Assembly (NCBI GenBank): GCA_958299035.1
Contig: CATQJL010000112.1
Span: 20,550,812-20,614,811 of the forward strand
Direction of reading: 5' to 3'
DNA length: 64,000 bases
Origin: Cylicocyclus nassatus
Lineage: Eukaryota > Nematoda > Chromadorea > Rhabditida > Strongylidae
Position numbers and translations under genes: made by a program. Positions within the stretch are counted from its first letter, which is position 1. Every line of letters begins with the position of its first letter. The notes under the pieces are model-generated. The model was not told where the DNA came from. It ran no database searches and saw nothing but the letters and a program-made list of their open reading frames with translations. Shown piece after piece: positions 1 to 11,537 of the stretch.

Positions 1-344
1 TTCGTAAGTTCTGAAAGGTTTATCTTGTCAAATCATCATTTGCCATCAGTTTCCTCGACGTGTGGTGGAAACGTACTCGGAATTATAACATCTCTTTTCG
101 AGTTTCAGCCGCCGCCCTCCATGGGACATCCGAACACATGAAACTGCTAATAGTAACAGCATGTGTGATTCTTCTAACTTTGATGATCATGTGGAAGGTG
201 AATCGTATCTAGGTGCTACATAACCTTTTGGCGCGAGGCCTTTGCCGTGAAGAACCAACGAGAAGATGTCCCCTGAGAGCCCGAATGTAGAAGAAGAAAT
301 CTCCCGTAGATGAGAGTTCCTTATGCCGATACTGCAAATGTGCA

Positions 345-513
345 GCAAGATAGACTTGCAAACTTTTTTGCGCATGAGGACGATTACCTTTAAGATGTTT
401 ATTCGATATCAAGTTTGTGGTATATTTTATGTTAATTTGACTGATTGTTCAGTACTGCATAAACCTTGATGAGAGCTAAACAATTCCCGTCTTAAGCTTT
501 TCCTAGGAGAAGC
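345..513 (+). repeat. Direct repeat, copy 1
   Basis: This stretch recurs about 800 bp downstream. Shared blocks include 'gatagacttgcaa', 'gtttgtggtatatttt' and 'cccgtcttaa.cttttccta' in the same order. The copies differ by many substitutions and by an insert in copy 2. No gene is evident in this copy. Confidence 0.75.
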
Positions 514-1141
514 ACTAACGCAAAAATGATATCAGCCATAGACAAAAAAAACCAAGCCTTCAAATCTTATTCATGTTAGGCAGACCAAAACAGAATGCTC
601 ACTTACAACCGGGTTAAACAATTTAGCGGTGACATTATCAGGACTTGTGAAAAAAATGAATGAAAAAAGTGCAAAAAATGAGAATGACATGAAAATGAAA
701 AAAGAAGAAAGATGACGTTAGTAAGAAAATACCTGTTGCTTTTGTGCGCAAAAAGCTTGCAACGATATATGCGATAAAAGAAGTTGTTCGCAGGAGCGAT
801 ACTTGGGACAAGTTTCCCCGCGTCATAATAGGTCTAGACAGCGATGAGGACCCAACTAAACGGCATTACCTCGAAAGAAACACTATCCAAGATTTATCTC
901 AAAATCAAATTTATGGCTTGTTTTTAAATGGTGACCTACCATAGGATAAGCTCTAACTCGACTTCTCTTAGAAGATGAAAGATTGCCCGAATGTGGCTAC
1001 AGCTAACATTGTCGCGATTTTTATTTCGTTGTTTCCGACTGCTGTTGGATCACAGCGCTCATCCTGCTATTCGGTGCTGACAAGACTGAGTCGTGCTTTA
1101 GGTCGTTCTTGCTCTTGAAGTTGATATGAGAACGCTCTCAG
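514..1141. other. Spacer between direct repeats, one unassigned ORF
   Basis: The only open frame of note is at 744-944 (+, 66 aa), which reads ...VVRRSDTWDKFPRVIIGLD... and has mixed, protein-like composition. I do not recognise it. It has no clear splice signals or start context. It could be a decayed exon of a mobile element gene. Confidence 0.25.
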
Positions 1142-1362
1142 CGAGATAGACTTGCAACTTTTTTTGCGCACGGAGACGGTTACTTTGAGATAAGTTTGTT
1201 GGATATCAAACTTGTGGTATATTTAGTGGTTAATTTGATTTTGTAATTGTTGATTAGTACTGCATAAACTTTGGTGAGAGCTTGCGGGTTATTTGTTTTG
1301 CAAAGAAAATGCAAGACTCCAGCAAACAATCCCGTCTTAAACTTTTCCTAGAAGGAAGCCAC
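1142..1362 (+). repeat. Direct repeat, copy 2
   Basis: Second copy of the 345-513 repeat, longer because of an internal segment around 1285-1330. An open frame at 1282-1467 (61 aa, ...SRLKLFLEGSHEELMQ...) runs through the repeated block. The same frame in copy 1 is broken, so it is at best a decayed coding exon. Confidence 0.7.
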
Positions 1363-2070
1363 GAAGAACTCATGCAAAGGCAACCCCATGAGAACGTAAA
1401 TTTAGAAAAAGATTTCTTTTTAGAAATGAGAGTTCTTATTACTGTTATTGACCATGTACAAAGATAAAGACTTGGTGAACATGTTGCACGCAGAGGCAGT
1501 ACCCTCTAAGAAAAGTTACACTAATTTCTGAAGTTGTTCGTTTTCTTTTATCGTTTTAATTGACTCTGTAGTTATGTCGTATAATTCAATAAATATTTAT
1601 TAGACTTCTTTTCAAAAGCAAGGAATGGTATCAGACAATGACCAAGAGCGACCTAAAGTATGTAATCATATTCGAAATATGCAGTCATTCAAACACAGTG
1701 ACTTGCTCAGTCCCTACTGAGATTGGACAACTCTGCAATGCAATAAATATCACATTATCAACCGTGTGTAGACATTTGAAAAATAAACCAAAGAAGTTCA
1801 AGAAAAAACAAACGAAAAAGTGAAAATGAAGAAAAAACGATCAACAGTGACATTCCTACAAATGAAACGACGTTTTTGCGAGAGTATATTCTTGATTCGT
1901 AAATCATGAACCTCTCCGAAAGACTTGCATCAGCCTGTCTTTCCTCGTTCTCCTAAAAACTTGAAGTTGCGCAGCTGCAACAATGTATGTTGTATGTTTT
2001 ATAGCAATTGGCTTAGATAAAATATTGGTTGTATTAGCCTCAGTCTGGGTGGACGTTTTGAGATGCATAT
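1363..2070. other. No recognisable gene
   Basis: AT-rich sequence with one short open frame (1638-1823, +) whose C-terminus is lysine-rich low complexity. I see no domain, RNA gene or repeat boundary here. Confidence 0.4.
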
Positions 2071-2247
2071 CTTTTAATTCAACTGACTTGGCGCATCGAA
2101 GGCGGGGTTTCTTGACCTTATTAAGGCTAGGTATTGATCAGAGAGCACGCCCGCGGGAGAACCGCAGACTGTATCTCTCCCACGCGCGTGTTCTCTTGTC
2201 ATTAGGTCAAGAAGCCCCGTCCATGCGCCAAGTCAGTTAAATCAAAG
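2071..2247. mobile_element. Short foldback MITE
   Basis: The ends are inverted copies: 'aactgacttggcgcat' on the left and its reverse complement near 2223-2239 on the right, followed inward by 'ttcttgacct' arms. The centre is also palindromic and GC-rich. The inner arm motif (ttgattcaa / ttcttgacctaat) is shared with the element at 46160-46317, so both belong to one non-autonomous DNA transposon family. The 85-aa ORF across it (1983-2240) is a by-product. Confidence 0.7.
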
Positions 2248-3944
2248 GGCACAGTTATAGCGATGTTAAAATAGCCTATATTTCTCGCTTACCAGTTCTT
2301 TGAAGGCATAATCGCTCCTTCAAGGTAGTGGCAGCTCTGCTTGTCTCACCTCCTCAACCATAAATGACATTTCTTCGTTGAATGACTCATGATCTTCAGT
2401 AATCATGATGTCTGGATTAGTGTTGCAGGAACTGGAAGAATTACATTGGAATCTAACGTTCTACTCCTGTGCCATTAATTTTTATATCAAGTCCGTCTTT
2501 TCGATGGCATAGTTCGGAGCAATTTGTATAGTTGTCCTGGCATCAATCAAAGATGAACTCAGTCAAAAACACGTAATATTATAACGGTTTTTTCGAAGAG
2601 AGATTTCTCTGACGGACAATGATAATGGAGGGGAAAGTAATGCGAAAATCTCTACATGCGCAATTATTGGTAGGACTTTGTAAAACACATCTGACTTTGA
2701 AAGTCTGGATATTTTATCAATAAGCGCCAAAAAACCTCGCACATAATAAATCCCTGCATACAAGCGTATGCATACGCCAAATGCGCAAGCAACGAAGTGG
2801 CAGTTTCGCGGGGCTCGGTCGTCAACGTCTTTAACAGAATACGGTGCCTTTCTCTTTTGAAATCAAAAATTTCGGTTCGACTTTTTCAAATGATCAAAAA
2901 GCCCCTAAGATAATAACAAAGAGATTTGTGAGCAATGCAAAGCAGTTGACCAATACTTTAATCACTTCTTCTCGATTGAATGCAAACGAGCCAAAGATTG
3001 ATAGTTAAATGAAATAAATAAATAATCACTTTTTGTCAGTTAGCTGGCTCCAAGCATTGTATTTACACTATAATGCACATTTTTGTAGGAGCCGGGCCGC
3101 AACAGACATCATTCTAGAAAAAAAACAACGTACAAGCACTTTTATCGAATTCACTGCATCGACCAATCTGTAGGCCCTTTATGCGTTCAGGATGAAGCTC
3201 AACGCTGAAAATGGGAAACCTTATCAGTTCAAGAGTGATACAAAGTAAGAACAGAAAATCTACACCAAGGCTCCCGCTTATGCGCACTATCATCGTTGTC
3301 TTATCAATCATCATGAGCCATGACCGGTTATGTCCAGATTATCGTCCTCAACGATGGTCGTAACTCATAAGCATTGCCCACAAGTTACCGGCAACTGCTG
3401 CCGGGATGGTCGGGTTGTCGAGGTCAGCGAGTGCTAGAGAGCGCTTAACACGCAGAGAGTACTATGAGGTCTACAACGATTAGCAACCTTCGCAATATCG
3501 TAAAAGTCGGAAACCTTGACCACCCTGAACAGTTGATAAGGCAACCTATGGCCAATCCGCTGTTTCTCAGTAAATCGGAGAAAGTCACCCTACAGCTTGT
3601 ACCTTCGAGTCATTGACCGCACGGTCCGCGCAAACCTTGGGAAAGACTAAAATTGGCGACAGCACGAGTGGTATCTTGACAAGTCTTGCTAAGGAAAGCG
3701 TTTTACCTCGTCGCGTTCTCCTCACTGATGTCCATCCGTGCAGTCAATGACTAGATATACCGCGTCTTTGTAGCAGCTGTTCATGCTAGCAGCTGATGAC
3801 CCAGATAGAAACGAAAGATGGGCTTCATTTCTGTTTGAAACAGATGGGACAATCAGCAAGAACACAGTATTTTTCTAGAGCGCCACTTATTAGAAATGAA
3901 GCGACCATCGCCGTTTGCAATAAAAGGGTGATTGAGAAGTCGTA
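2248..3944. other. No recognisable gene
   Basis: AT-rich sequence without a convincing coding region. Around 3005-3030 a 'gttaaatgaaataaataaat' run resembles the tail of the LINE at 43.4 kb, but no coding 3' end precedes it, so I do not call a LINE. Short minus-strand frames (2563-2763, 3114-3314) show no known family. Confidence 0.4.
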
Positions 3945-4146
3945 GGCCTTGGCCACACTTCGCTTTTGAGCCCACGCTCAAAAGCTCTCAAAAGCGCCCT
4001 AACTTCTCAACAAGGCCTGAACAAAAAAACAAACAAGGCCTCTCACACTCTCTTTCATATCTCCTCACACAATAAAGTGAAGAGACATTAGATTCGGGCG
4101 CATTTGAACGCTTTTGGACGCTTTTGAGCGAAGTGTGGCCAGGACC
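3945..4146. mobile_element. Foldback MITE, about 200 bp
   Basis: Left end ggccttggccacacttcgct pairs with the inverted right end ggtcctggccacacttcgct (18 of 20 match). Subterminal 'ctcaaaagcg' motifs repeat inside both arms. It has no coding capacity. I could not fix a target-site duplication. Confidence 0.75.
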
Positions 4147-4769
4147 ATATATAACGTGGACATTTTAAACTGAAGTGCTTTTACGCCAGGTCCACCTCAT
4201 AGACTAAGTAAACCAGAAAAAGACGCAATCTTATTGTTAGATTGAACAAAGCGAAAATTCTGTATTAGCGAAATACCTTCTTTCTTAAGTAGTAGTCCCA
4301 TGACGACTTCGAGCGTGCCTCTTTCCACTAAACATCGACTCCGTCGACTCTGATTGTTCTTCATACCACAAACACAGCGAAATTGCAACACCAACAACAC
4401 CAGAAACTTCAGGTTTCTGAAGTTTTTCTCAAAAGAGGCTATCTCAAATACAATTACCACTTTCAAAACTATTATAACAGAAAATGGTGTTGCCGAACTA
4501 GCCAAAATCATATAATCGCAAATCATATAAACACCTGGCCTGCAGCCTTTTGCTCTCTGATTTCCTTGGTCAACCTTAACGTGCTAGCCAGGACTGGTAC
4601 ATCAGCTGAAGTTGTGACAATAACAATACAATACATCAACATCATACAATTACATACAATACATCGACAACTGCGACAATTTAGTAATACTTGTAAGTAT
4701 CTTGAGACGTGTATTATGTGCTCATTTGTGAGGATGCACGAATCGCCGAGAAAGTATGCCCATGGCCGA
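4147..4769. other. Overlapping antiparallel ORFs, no assignable gene
   Basis: Open frames lie on both strands (4197-4526 minus, 4383-4844 plus, 4523-4918 minus). Their overlap on opposite strands and lack of known motifs suggest chance openness. Part of the 153-aa plus frame runs into the MITE end at 4770-4872, which argues against it being a real gene. Confidence 0.3.
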
Positions 4770-4872
4770 GTAGTTAGCGACTTAGTCGCAGCGATTTCAT
4801 CGCCACCTTCAGCAAGTCGCGACGACCGGAAATCGCGACGATGAAATCGCGTGATGTATGCCCGGCCCTTTA
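4770..4872. mobile_element. End of a 'cgcgatttc' MITE
   Basis: The right end reads cgcgtgatgtatgcccggcccttta. It matches the terminal sequence of the foldback element at 59535-59768, which starts taaagggccgggcataattc. Internal 'gcgatttcatcg' blocks are inverted within this stretch. The left terminus is degraded. Confidence 0.6.
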
Positions 4873-5030
4873 GAGGTGTAACAGCGGCTATATGTATACG
4901 CTGCCATAGAGATGTCAAATATCTGGATTTGAAATTTCGCTTCAGCGCACATAATTTCGAATTGAGTTATCTTATTACGTCTTCTCAATTCCACTTGGCA
5001 ATAACAGCGTTTATTTTGCCAACTCAATGA
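4873..5030 (+). repeat. Fragment of the MLAWK-unit upstream region
   Basis: Sequence from 'gaggtgtaacagc' to 'tattttgccaactca' matches 42185-42345, and its second half also matches 15800-15870 (for example 'acgtcttctcaattccactt'). In those copies the block lies upstream of a MLAWK peptide gene. Here it is cut off and followed by unrelated DNA and then the RTE LINE, so it may be the displaced front of the first unit. Confidence 0.7.
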
Positions 5031-6784
5031 AAGCTTGCTGAGAATTACCTACCTTTTTCTATGATATAAAAGCCCGTTAAAACCAATTGCGCACCCGTCG
5101 CTTTGAACACCAACAGCGGCGCGGCTGGAAACATTTGATCCCGAAGACAGGCCATGAAAAGGCTCTTTTTAACGTAATTCATGCTTGTATCATTCCTGCA
5201 TCTCAGAGTTACAGAGTAAGTTACAAAAATTCATGAAATTTTTTAAATTTTCGTCATCTTTCAAAATCTTTTTAGTTGCGAATAGCTTACTGCTCTTTTT
5301 TGATTTGAGTGTTTTTGTACAGCGTTTTGATCCATTGCATTCGAACTTTCGTTTGAATTTATTTTGAACGCTTAGAGTATCTTCACGTAATTTGGAGATG
5401 TCATAAATATTGGATGTTCTCTTCGAAAAACTCTGGAGATTTGGCTTGGAACTAAGTCAACTTATCGAATAAAATCCGTTGTTATTGAGAATCCTACCTC
5501 AGAGTTTCCTCTTTTCGGTTTTTTGAAGCATAATCATTGCCAAGTATTACACCTTTTTACAGTCTTAACGAAATTCAAAAAATTTTGATGGAGAATCTTT
5601 GTTTGGCATCACTGGAAAGCACAAAATTATAACTTTCTATATTATATAGGTTCTAACAAATTCACATGACAGAGGCAACATTGAGATTTCTTAAGTGGTT
5701 TAAGTGAGCATCCTACTTTTGAAATGAATATTGATCATTTTCGATGTTAATTTTAAGAAGAAGCAATCTTGAGTAATACCTGCCCCAAATAAAAATTATA
5801 AAAAGGAAAGTCATACTACACTTATAAAACTGTTATCCCTTATAGAAACCGACTGGTAATCCAGCGAAATTGTTTGTGACCTTGTCGAAAGGTGTGAGGT
5901 CACTCAGACAATCATGCCTGAAGTAGTCGACATTGTCTTTTACACTTCAAAACTGGATATCAGCTCGGGTCAACTATGATGTCAACTCAGCTAAACCTCA
6001 CTTTTCAGTTAGCAAATAAGTGTCTTATTAATTAAGAAAACAGCAAGGGACACAATTCAAGATTTTGCTAGGGTTCTCTTAGAAGAAGCTTTGTACAAGC
6101 TGACAGGCTTACTATCAAGAACTGTTTTTTGTAGACTAGTGAATATGACATGAACCAATGCTAAAGCTGTAGTGCAGAAAACTCGTCCATCCAGCTAAAG
6201 GCGGGGCTAACGGTGCGTACCTTACTGACAGATGGCTGCCTAAGCGCGCGCTATCGTTCATAAAGTGTGCCACCCTCGAATTAGCCGTGCCCGAATATGG
6301 GGTCGTATTCGGGCGTGGATAGGGGAGTGGAAAGCTGCATTGAAGCATATTTTTGAAAGGAAATCGTATCAAGCTTGAACAAGGTAGGAAACAAAGGCGC
6401 TAGATTGATGATGTTGTTATCGCAAAGATTGAACAAAGTTGTGCGCAGCATACCTAATAACTACTACCGCTGTTGTAGTTAATTCTAAAAACATTTATTC
6501 ATTACCGTACACCCACCCTTGGCAAAATACCCCACCTTGTTAAATGGGCGTGGTTTCCGTAGTCAAATGCAAATTACAATTAGAGGCTTTAGAAACTTCC
6601 TAGCAAAATTTTCAGTGCTTTTCAGCATCTGAAGAGTCTTATCTCCAAACCCATTTGAGTAAGTTTCCACGGAAAAAGTCAGCCTTTTCATGCTTGTAAT
6701 AAAGCAGAGCAATAACCTTTACCTAACTATGCTAGAAGAAATACTTACTTAGATACTTAGATGGTCCGACTTCACGTGACGTGC
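5031..6784. other. No recognisable gene
   Basis: AT-rich DNA. Short frames (5185-5367 plus, 6136-6372 minus) carry no recognisable domain. I see no inverted repeat ends or RNA genes. Confidence 0.4.
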
Positions 6785-7011
6785 AGGCCCCAGCTCAGAA
6801 GTTTCCATTTCTCCCTGTACCTCGCTTCAGACATCCACGATCTTCTTGGCTGACGCCGGTGACTGCGTCCACGAGTTCCAAGTGCAAAAATCGTATCCAG
6901 CTAATTTCTCAGCTGGTCCATCCGTTCTACGAACACGTCTGCCCATCTCGTTGGAGGTCTTCCTCGGAAACGTTTTGCTTCGCGAGGAATCCACTCCGAT
7001 GTTCTTAGTGC
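6785..7011 (-). pseudogene. RTE ORF, C-terminal end
   Basis: The minus-strand translation includes SEWIPREAKRFRGRPPTRWA followed by DVF, the conserved region after the RT in RTE proteins, then a stop and a shifted frame with RRQPRRSWMSEARYREKW. It joins to the block upstream of 8587 once the 7012-8586 insertion is removed: an 8-bp duplication CTTAGTGC lies at both junctions (7004-7011 and 8587-8594). It is interrupted by stops and not functional. Confidence 0.85.
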
Positions 7012-8586
7012 TGGGTGCGTGGCGTTAGGTACCCAGCCGAGGTGCGGGCGTTAGTACCTAGCCATTAGTGATATACACTAAATCACGCCCCTTGGCTGCT
7101 TTAACAGCGGGTACCTAACGGTACACCAAATCCTAGTTGCTAGAACAGCCCGCCTAGCTCGCTGAAGCGCTGGGGCTTGCAACCCACATGAAAAAGATAG
7201 TTCGAGGAAATCAAAAAAATGCGCGAATGAAAGCGCAATACAATGCTTTTTCTATTGCTTTTTTTTGAAATCAATTCTAGAACCACAGAAATTCGGTGAT
7301 GAAAGCTAAAAACAGGGTAAGGCTTTTATGACCAGTTCACATAGCTTTTAAAATTGTGATAATCTGAACCGATAATGTCAGATGGAATTTTATGAAAGTA
7401 AACCTTGTAGAGTGCCAATAAATCAAAATTTTATGATTTTAATGAAGAAAAGCGCACTTTTGGATGCGCCCTGGCAAATATTAAACGGAATATTCCTTTC
7501 ACATATTGTCATCAGGCTCGTTTTGAGGTGTGAAGTTAAGGGTCGTAACGCTTGCGTTAATATTGCCACAGAAATTGTGAACTATGTCAACGTAGATTAC
7601 TAAGGTTATTATTTCGGTCATAGTTAAGACCAACAAATTTATGGGGCATTGACAAGCACACATTTTTCTTTATGTTGGAAGATTTCTCGTGCGAAAATTT
7701 CATTGAGCTACTGTATTTCATCATGCCTACGTTCTCTGTAATGCTTTTTTGGAAGCCTTTATATTGCAATTGCTTCATATTCATTTTCTTTTCTAGCAGC
7801 CAAAATATGCTCAGTTTATCCAAGCAAAGCTATGCATTTTTTTGTAACTCCCTATAAAGCGAAAGATTTTCCCAATAATTGTTCTCAGTAGAGCTGCTGC
7901 TTTTTCCTGTTTCCTCTTGGCGACACTCATCCGAAATTGGCATAGCTCTGTAATTTACAATTTTCGTTGACTGGAACAGAGGTAGTGCCCTTCATATCAA
8001 TGAGCCACATAGTTCGTTTTTGCAATTCCGATTCCTAATGACAAGTTCTCGTCGAAGCTCTTCTTTCAATCGGTTCCTCTTCTCACTGTCAAAAATATAT
8101 TTGAGGCAGTTTTTTTTTGAAACAAAGGAATATTTCGTGCAACTTATTTGCCAGGAGCGTCTCCGAAAGTGCGCTTTGCTTCAGTAATATCATAAAATTA
8201 CTTCTCAAAGTTTACTTTTTGAAATCCCTGACTCAGCTGACTTATTGGTTAGATCAGTCATAATTTTTTTTGCAAAACTATGTGAACTGCTCATAAAAGC
8301 CTTACCCTGTTTTAAGCTTTCATCACCAAGTTTCTGTGGTTCTAAAATGGTTTAAAGAAGCAATAGAAAAAGCGTTGTAAACTTGCGCTTTCATTCGCGC
8401 ATTTTTTTGATTTTCTCGAACTGTCTTTTTCATGTGGGTCGCAAGCCCCAGCGCTTCAGCGAGTTAGGCGGGCTGTTCTAGCAGCTAGAATTTGGTGTAT
8501 CGTTAGGCTCCCGCTGTTAAAGCAGCCAAGGGGCGTGGCCCAGTCTATACCACTAATGGCTGGGTACCTAACGCCCGCCCCCCCCC
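7012..8586. mobile_element. 1.6-kb foldback element inserted in the RTE
   Basis: Long terminal inverted repeats of more than 350 bp: the left arm (gcgttaggtaccc..., then cgcgaatgaaagcgcaa) reappears inverted at 8280-8580. Target-site duplication CTTAGTGC (8 bp) lies on both sides, which fits a hAT-like or Mutator-like mechanism. Internal ORFs (7382-7603 plus, 7587-7823 minus) have no recognisable transposase motif, so it is non-autonomous. The right end has an expanded C run. Confidence 0.85.
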
Positions 8587-9322
8587 CTTAGTGCCCATCT
8601 CGTCTGTTCTTCTCAAATGTGAACGGCCCACCGATGCTTCGCTTTCGCAACGTAATCCGTTGGGTCATGAAGATGGGACATTCTCCTCATATCCGTACTA
8701 CGAAGTCCGACAAGATGTTGTTTGTGTCGGGTCATCTTCAGAAGGCTACGCTTTGGCGCTCTGTGGGTGGTCCTTAAAGCTTTCGAAGTGGCTACGGTGT
8801 CAGCCCAAGTCTCAGCTGCGTAACAGGGCAACGAGAGAACGGTCGAGTCGAACAGGTGGGCACGAAGCTCCGAGTCCGTCAGTTGGTCGGTGGCTTCCTT
8901 CAGAGGCTCGAGGGTGGCTAGGTTGCTCTTCTTCTCCTGTTAAGTTCTTTTCTCAAGTCGTTCTCCATGTTTATCAAACGTCCGAGATACACGTAAGAAG
9001 ACGTCTCCATGATAGGGGTGCCTTCCAATTCCATTTTTGCATCTTCGCAAGGGGCGTTCTTCATGAACTGAGTCCTCTTCCGATATATTCGCAATCCGAT
9101 CTTTTCCCTACTTCGTTCAGTTCCTTCAGCATCGTCTCTGCTTCAGTGTTACTATTCGAAAAGAGAACAATATCGTCCGCAAAACGAAGGTTCAATAGGA
9201 ATCTTCCTTCAACTCATATGCCTCTCTCGTTTCAGTCCAGAGGCTTCATCACACACTGCAAGACCGTGGTGAACATTGTGTCGCCTTGTCGAACCCCCTT
9301 CCCAATTGGAATGGTCAGGGGG
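8587..9322 (-). pseudogene. RTE reverse transcriptase, C-terminal half
   Basis: Minus-strand translation gives RFADDIVLFSNSNTEAETML around 9120-9190, the catalytic FADD box of the polymerase (usual form Y/FADD), then LRAHLFDSTVLSLPCYAAET and AKHRWAVHI towards 8600. These blocks are typical of RTE proteins. Frameshifts separate the FADD block from the downstream part. The start of this segment (IPIGKGVR) continues directly from LFHHPLT at about 10030 when the MITE between them is removed. The plus-strand 261-aa ORF at 8591-9376 is the antisense shadow. Confidence 0.85.
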
Positions 9323-10015
9323 CAGGGCCCGGCACGAGCTGGCACCAGGGAAATTTCAAAACGAAGTCCCGTTTGATATTGAAAATTCCGTACGAAGTCC
9401 CTTTTGACCTGTTTTGAAAAAACGTCATCATTTTTATATTATGTAAAAAATGTAGTAGTAGTGTTTTCATGCATTTCTGATTTCATGAAAGAACTTTTCA
9501 CAGCTTTCTGAGCTTTTTAAGTGGTCGAATCACATCTTGAGAAGCAGAAAAAGCCGATTTTTCGACGGCGGAGCGGACCGAGTGGTTTTCAAATTGCTAT
9601 AAAACGCTGAAAAGAGAACATTATGAAACTGTTTCTTCTCTGTATGTAATCTTTTACAGTGTAGGTACATTTTATGTAAAAAAAAGTATGAAAACTTATG
9701 GCACGGTGCCAGCTAATTCAGAAAAAAGTTCGGCACAGCTTTCATTCACATAAGTTTTCATAAATTTTTGGCCCGTAGTTCCGGTCCACCAACGCGCATG
9801 CACACACCAAATTTGGTGTCATACTATTGCGTTCTGGCTGAAAAAAAAACGCCTTTGTTTGTTGACGGACAGCTTGCCAATGGCATGCCGGTGGCATGCC
9901 GGCGGCATTTTTGCGGTAGTTCTCCGCCTCGGCCCCTGTAGAAACGATATCCCCTTTGCTTTCCGCGCTAAAAACGATATCCAGCTTGACCCGGTGCCAG
10001 CTGTGCTGAGCCCTG
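9323..10015. mobile_element. hAT-type MITE, 693 bp, with 8-bp target duplication
   Basis: Terminal inverted repeats start CAGGGCCCGGCAC on the left and CAGGGCTCAGCAC on the right (reverse complement). The 8-bp duplication TCAGGGGG flanks it (9315-9322 and 10016-10023). CAGGG ends plus 8-bp duplications are hallmarks of hAT elements. There is no transposase ORF. The same family occurs at 40395-41181 and, in part, at 41398-41786. Confidence 0.9.
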
Positions 10016-11537
10016 TCAGGGGGTGATGGAATAGCTGCATCGTTGTTGTACAGTCCTTGTAGCAGTCGGCTAGTGTCCTCACGTAAGCTGGGTCCACTCC
10101 TTGATCAGCTCTGACAGGATGGCGTTGGTTTCGACGCTGTCAAAGGCTTTCTCGTAGTGGACGAAGGTTAGGACGAGAGGCAGTCGATGGCAGACTTCTA
10201 TAACGCTCGAAACCGTCTGGATGTAGTCCATGCAGCTGAACCCTTTTTGGGCTTCATCCAGTGTCCTAGATATGCGAACGAGGATAACCTTCGTGAAAAG
10301 CTTGTACAGCACACTTAGCAGGCATATTGGACGGTAGTTCCGAAGATCTTCCCGTTCGCCCTTCTTGAAAAGAAGGACAATTCTTGATGTTCTCCACTGG
10401 TCGGGAATCCTTTCCTTCTGACGAAAATCTCGTGTAGACGTTGTCCTCCGGCTCGCAGAAATTCGACGGAATGATGGTTTGTTTCTGGAACCGTGGACGT
10501 CTTCATGGTCTAAATCGCCGTGCGCACTTCAGCAAGCAGAATCTGTGGTGGTACTTCTCCAGTGGGAACAGCATCGGCACGGGTGTTGATGAGCGGAAGA
10601 GGTTGGTGTGAGAGTTCTTCGCGACAGATTCCATCTTGTATTGGGAAGAAGTCGGCATTCCTTCTTCGTTCAATAGTGCAGCCAGCGGTACGTGATATTC
10701 ACAGAGGTCCCTTCGGCACATCTTGAGACTTCGCTTTCCTTCGGCTGCTTCCAGTATCTTGGCTTGCCTGTACTTCCTGAGATCCTCCTGCAAAGCTGTT
10801 CTGCAACGACGTTGACTATCGGTCGCTCGAGATGGGTTGCACTCGGATCTTGTTTCATAAATCTTCTTCTTTCGCATTTCCTTGGTGGTCTTCGAAGTGC
10901 GTGCCAAGTTCTTCTCAGAAGTCACTGAGGCGCACCCTCCGCAGGCTCGCAATCTTTTCAGAAGCCGGTCATAGTCGTACACTGGGTCCTCCTCATTGGA
11001 CCAGTCGCAACTTGATATGAGCTTCTCCAGCCTGTTACCGTCATAAACGGCATTCTTCTTCTTGCGGAACTGTGGCAGCCCTTTTTCCCAGCCTTCGACT
11101 GAATCGTACCTTTGCTCGAAGGAGGCGGTGATCGGAGCCACTGCAGAATGGAACTACTGAGACATCGAGCAAGCTCCACCTTCGGTCAATGAAAATGTGG
11201 TCGATCTCAGGGTAAGTCGTTCCATTGGGCGATTCCCATGTCCACCGGCGATGTTCTTTCGTCATGAAGATGGAATTTCCATGGAAAAGTCGTGCGGCGG
11301 AAAGAAGTCCAACAAGACGGTTGCCGTTTTCGTTCCGGGGGCCATAGCCAAACTTCCCAATCCTATATTCCTTTCCTTTTCCAGTGGCATCCCGATTTTC
11401 GCGTTGAAGTCGCCCACAACAAACTTGTAAAAGGACTTCTCGTTGGACTTCCTCCACGTCTTCGTAGAAGGCATCTAGTTCTGGTCGTCAGCTGCTGATG
11501 TTGGAGAATAGCAGTTGATAATGCTGATGTTCTTCTG
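10016..11537 (-). pseudogene. RTE endonuclease C-terminus, linker and reverse transcriptase N-terminal half
   Basis: On the minus strand the translation passes through INCYSPTSAADD, EKSFYKFVVGDFNAKIG (endonuclease), EIDHIFIDRRWSLLDVSVVP with SDHRLLRAK (the conserved SDH of AP endonucleases), then LQEDLRKYRQAKILEAA and the RT core GFSCMDYIQTVSSVIEV, LVLTFVHYEKAFDSVETNA. The RT motif A aspartate is changed (FVHYEKAFD where FVDYEKAFD is usual). At least five frame changes occur between these blocks. The gene is dead. Confidence 0.88.

Noticed and set aside
4383..4918. Gene of 131-153 aa
   Set aside because: Open frames overlap on opposite strands and extend into a MITE end; no domain.
8591..9376. 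261-aa plus-strand ORF
   Set aside because: It is the antisense of the RTE reverse transcriptase, whose FADD motif is read on the minus strand.
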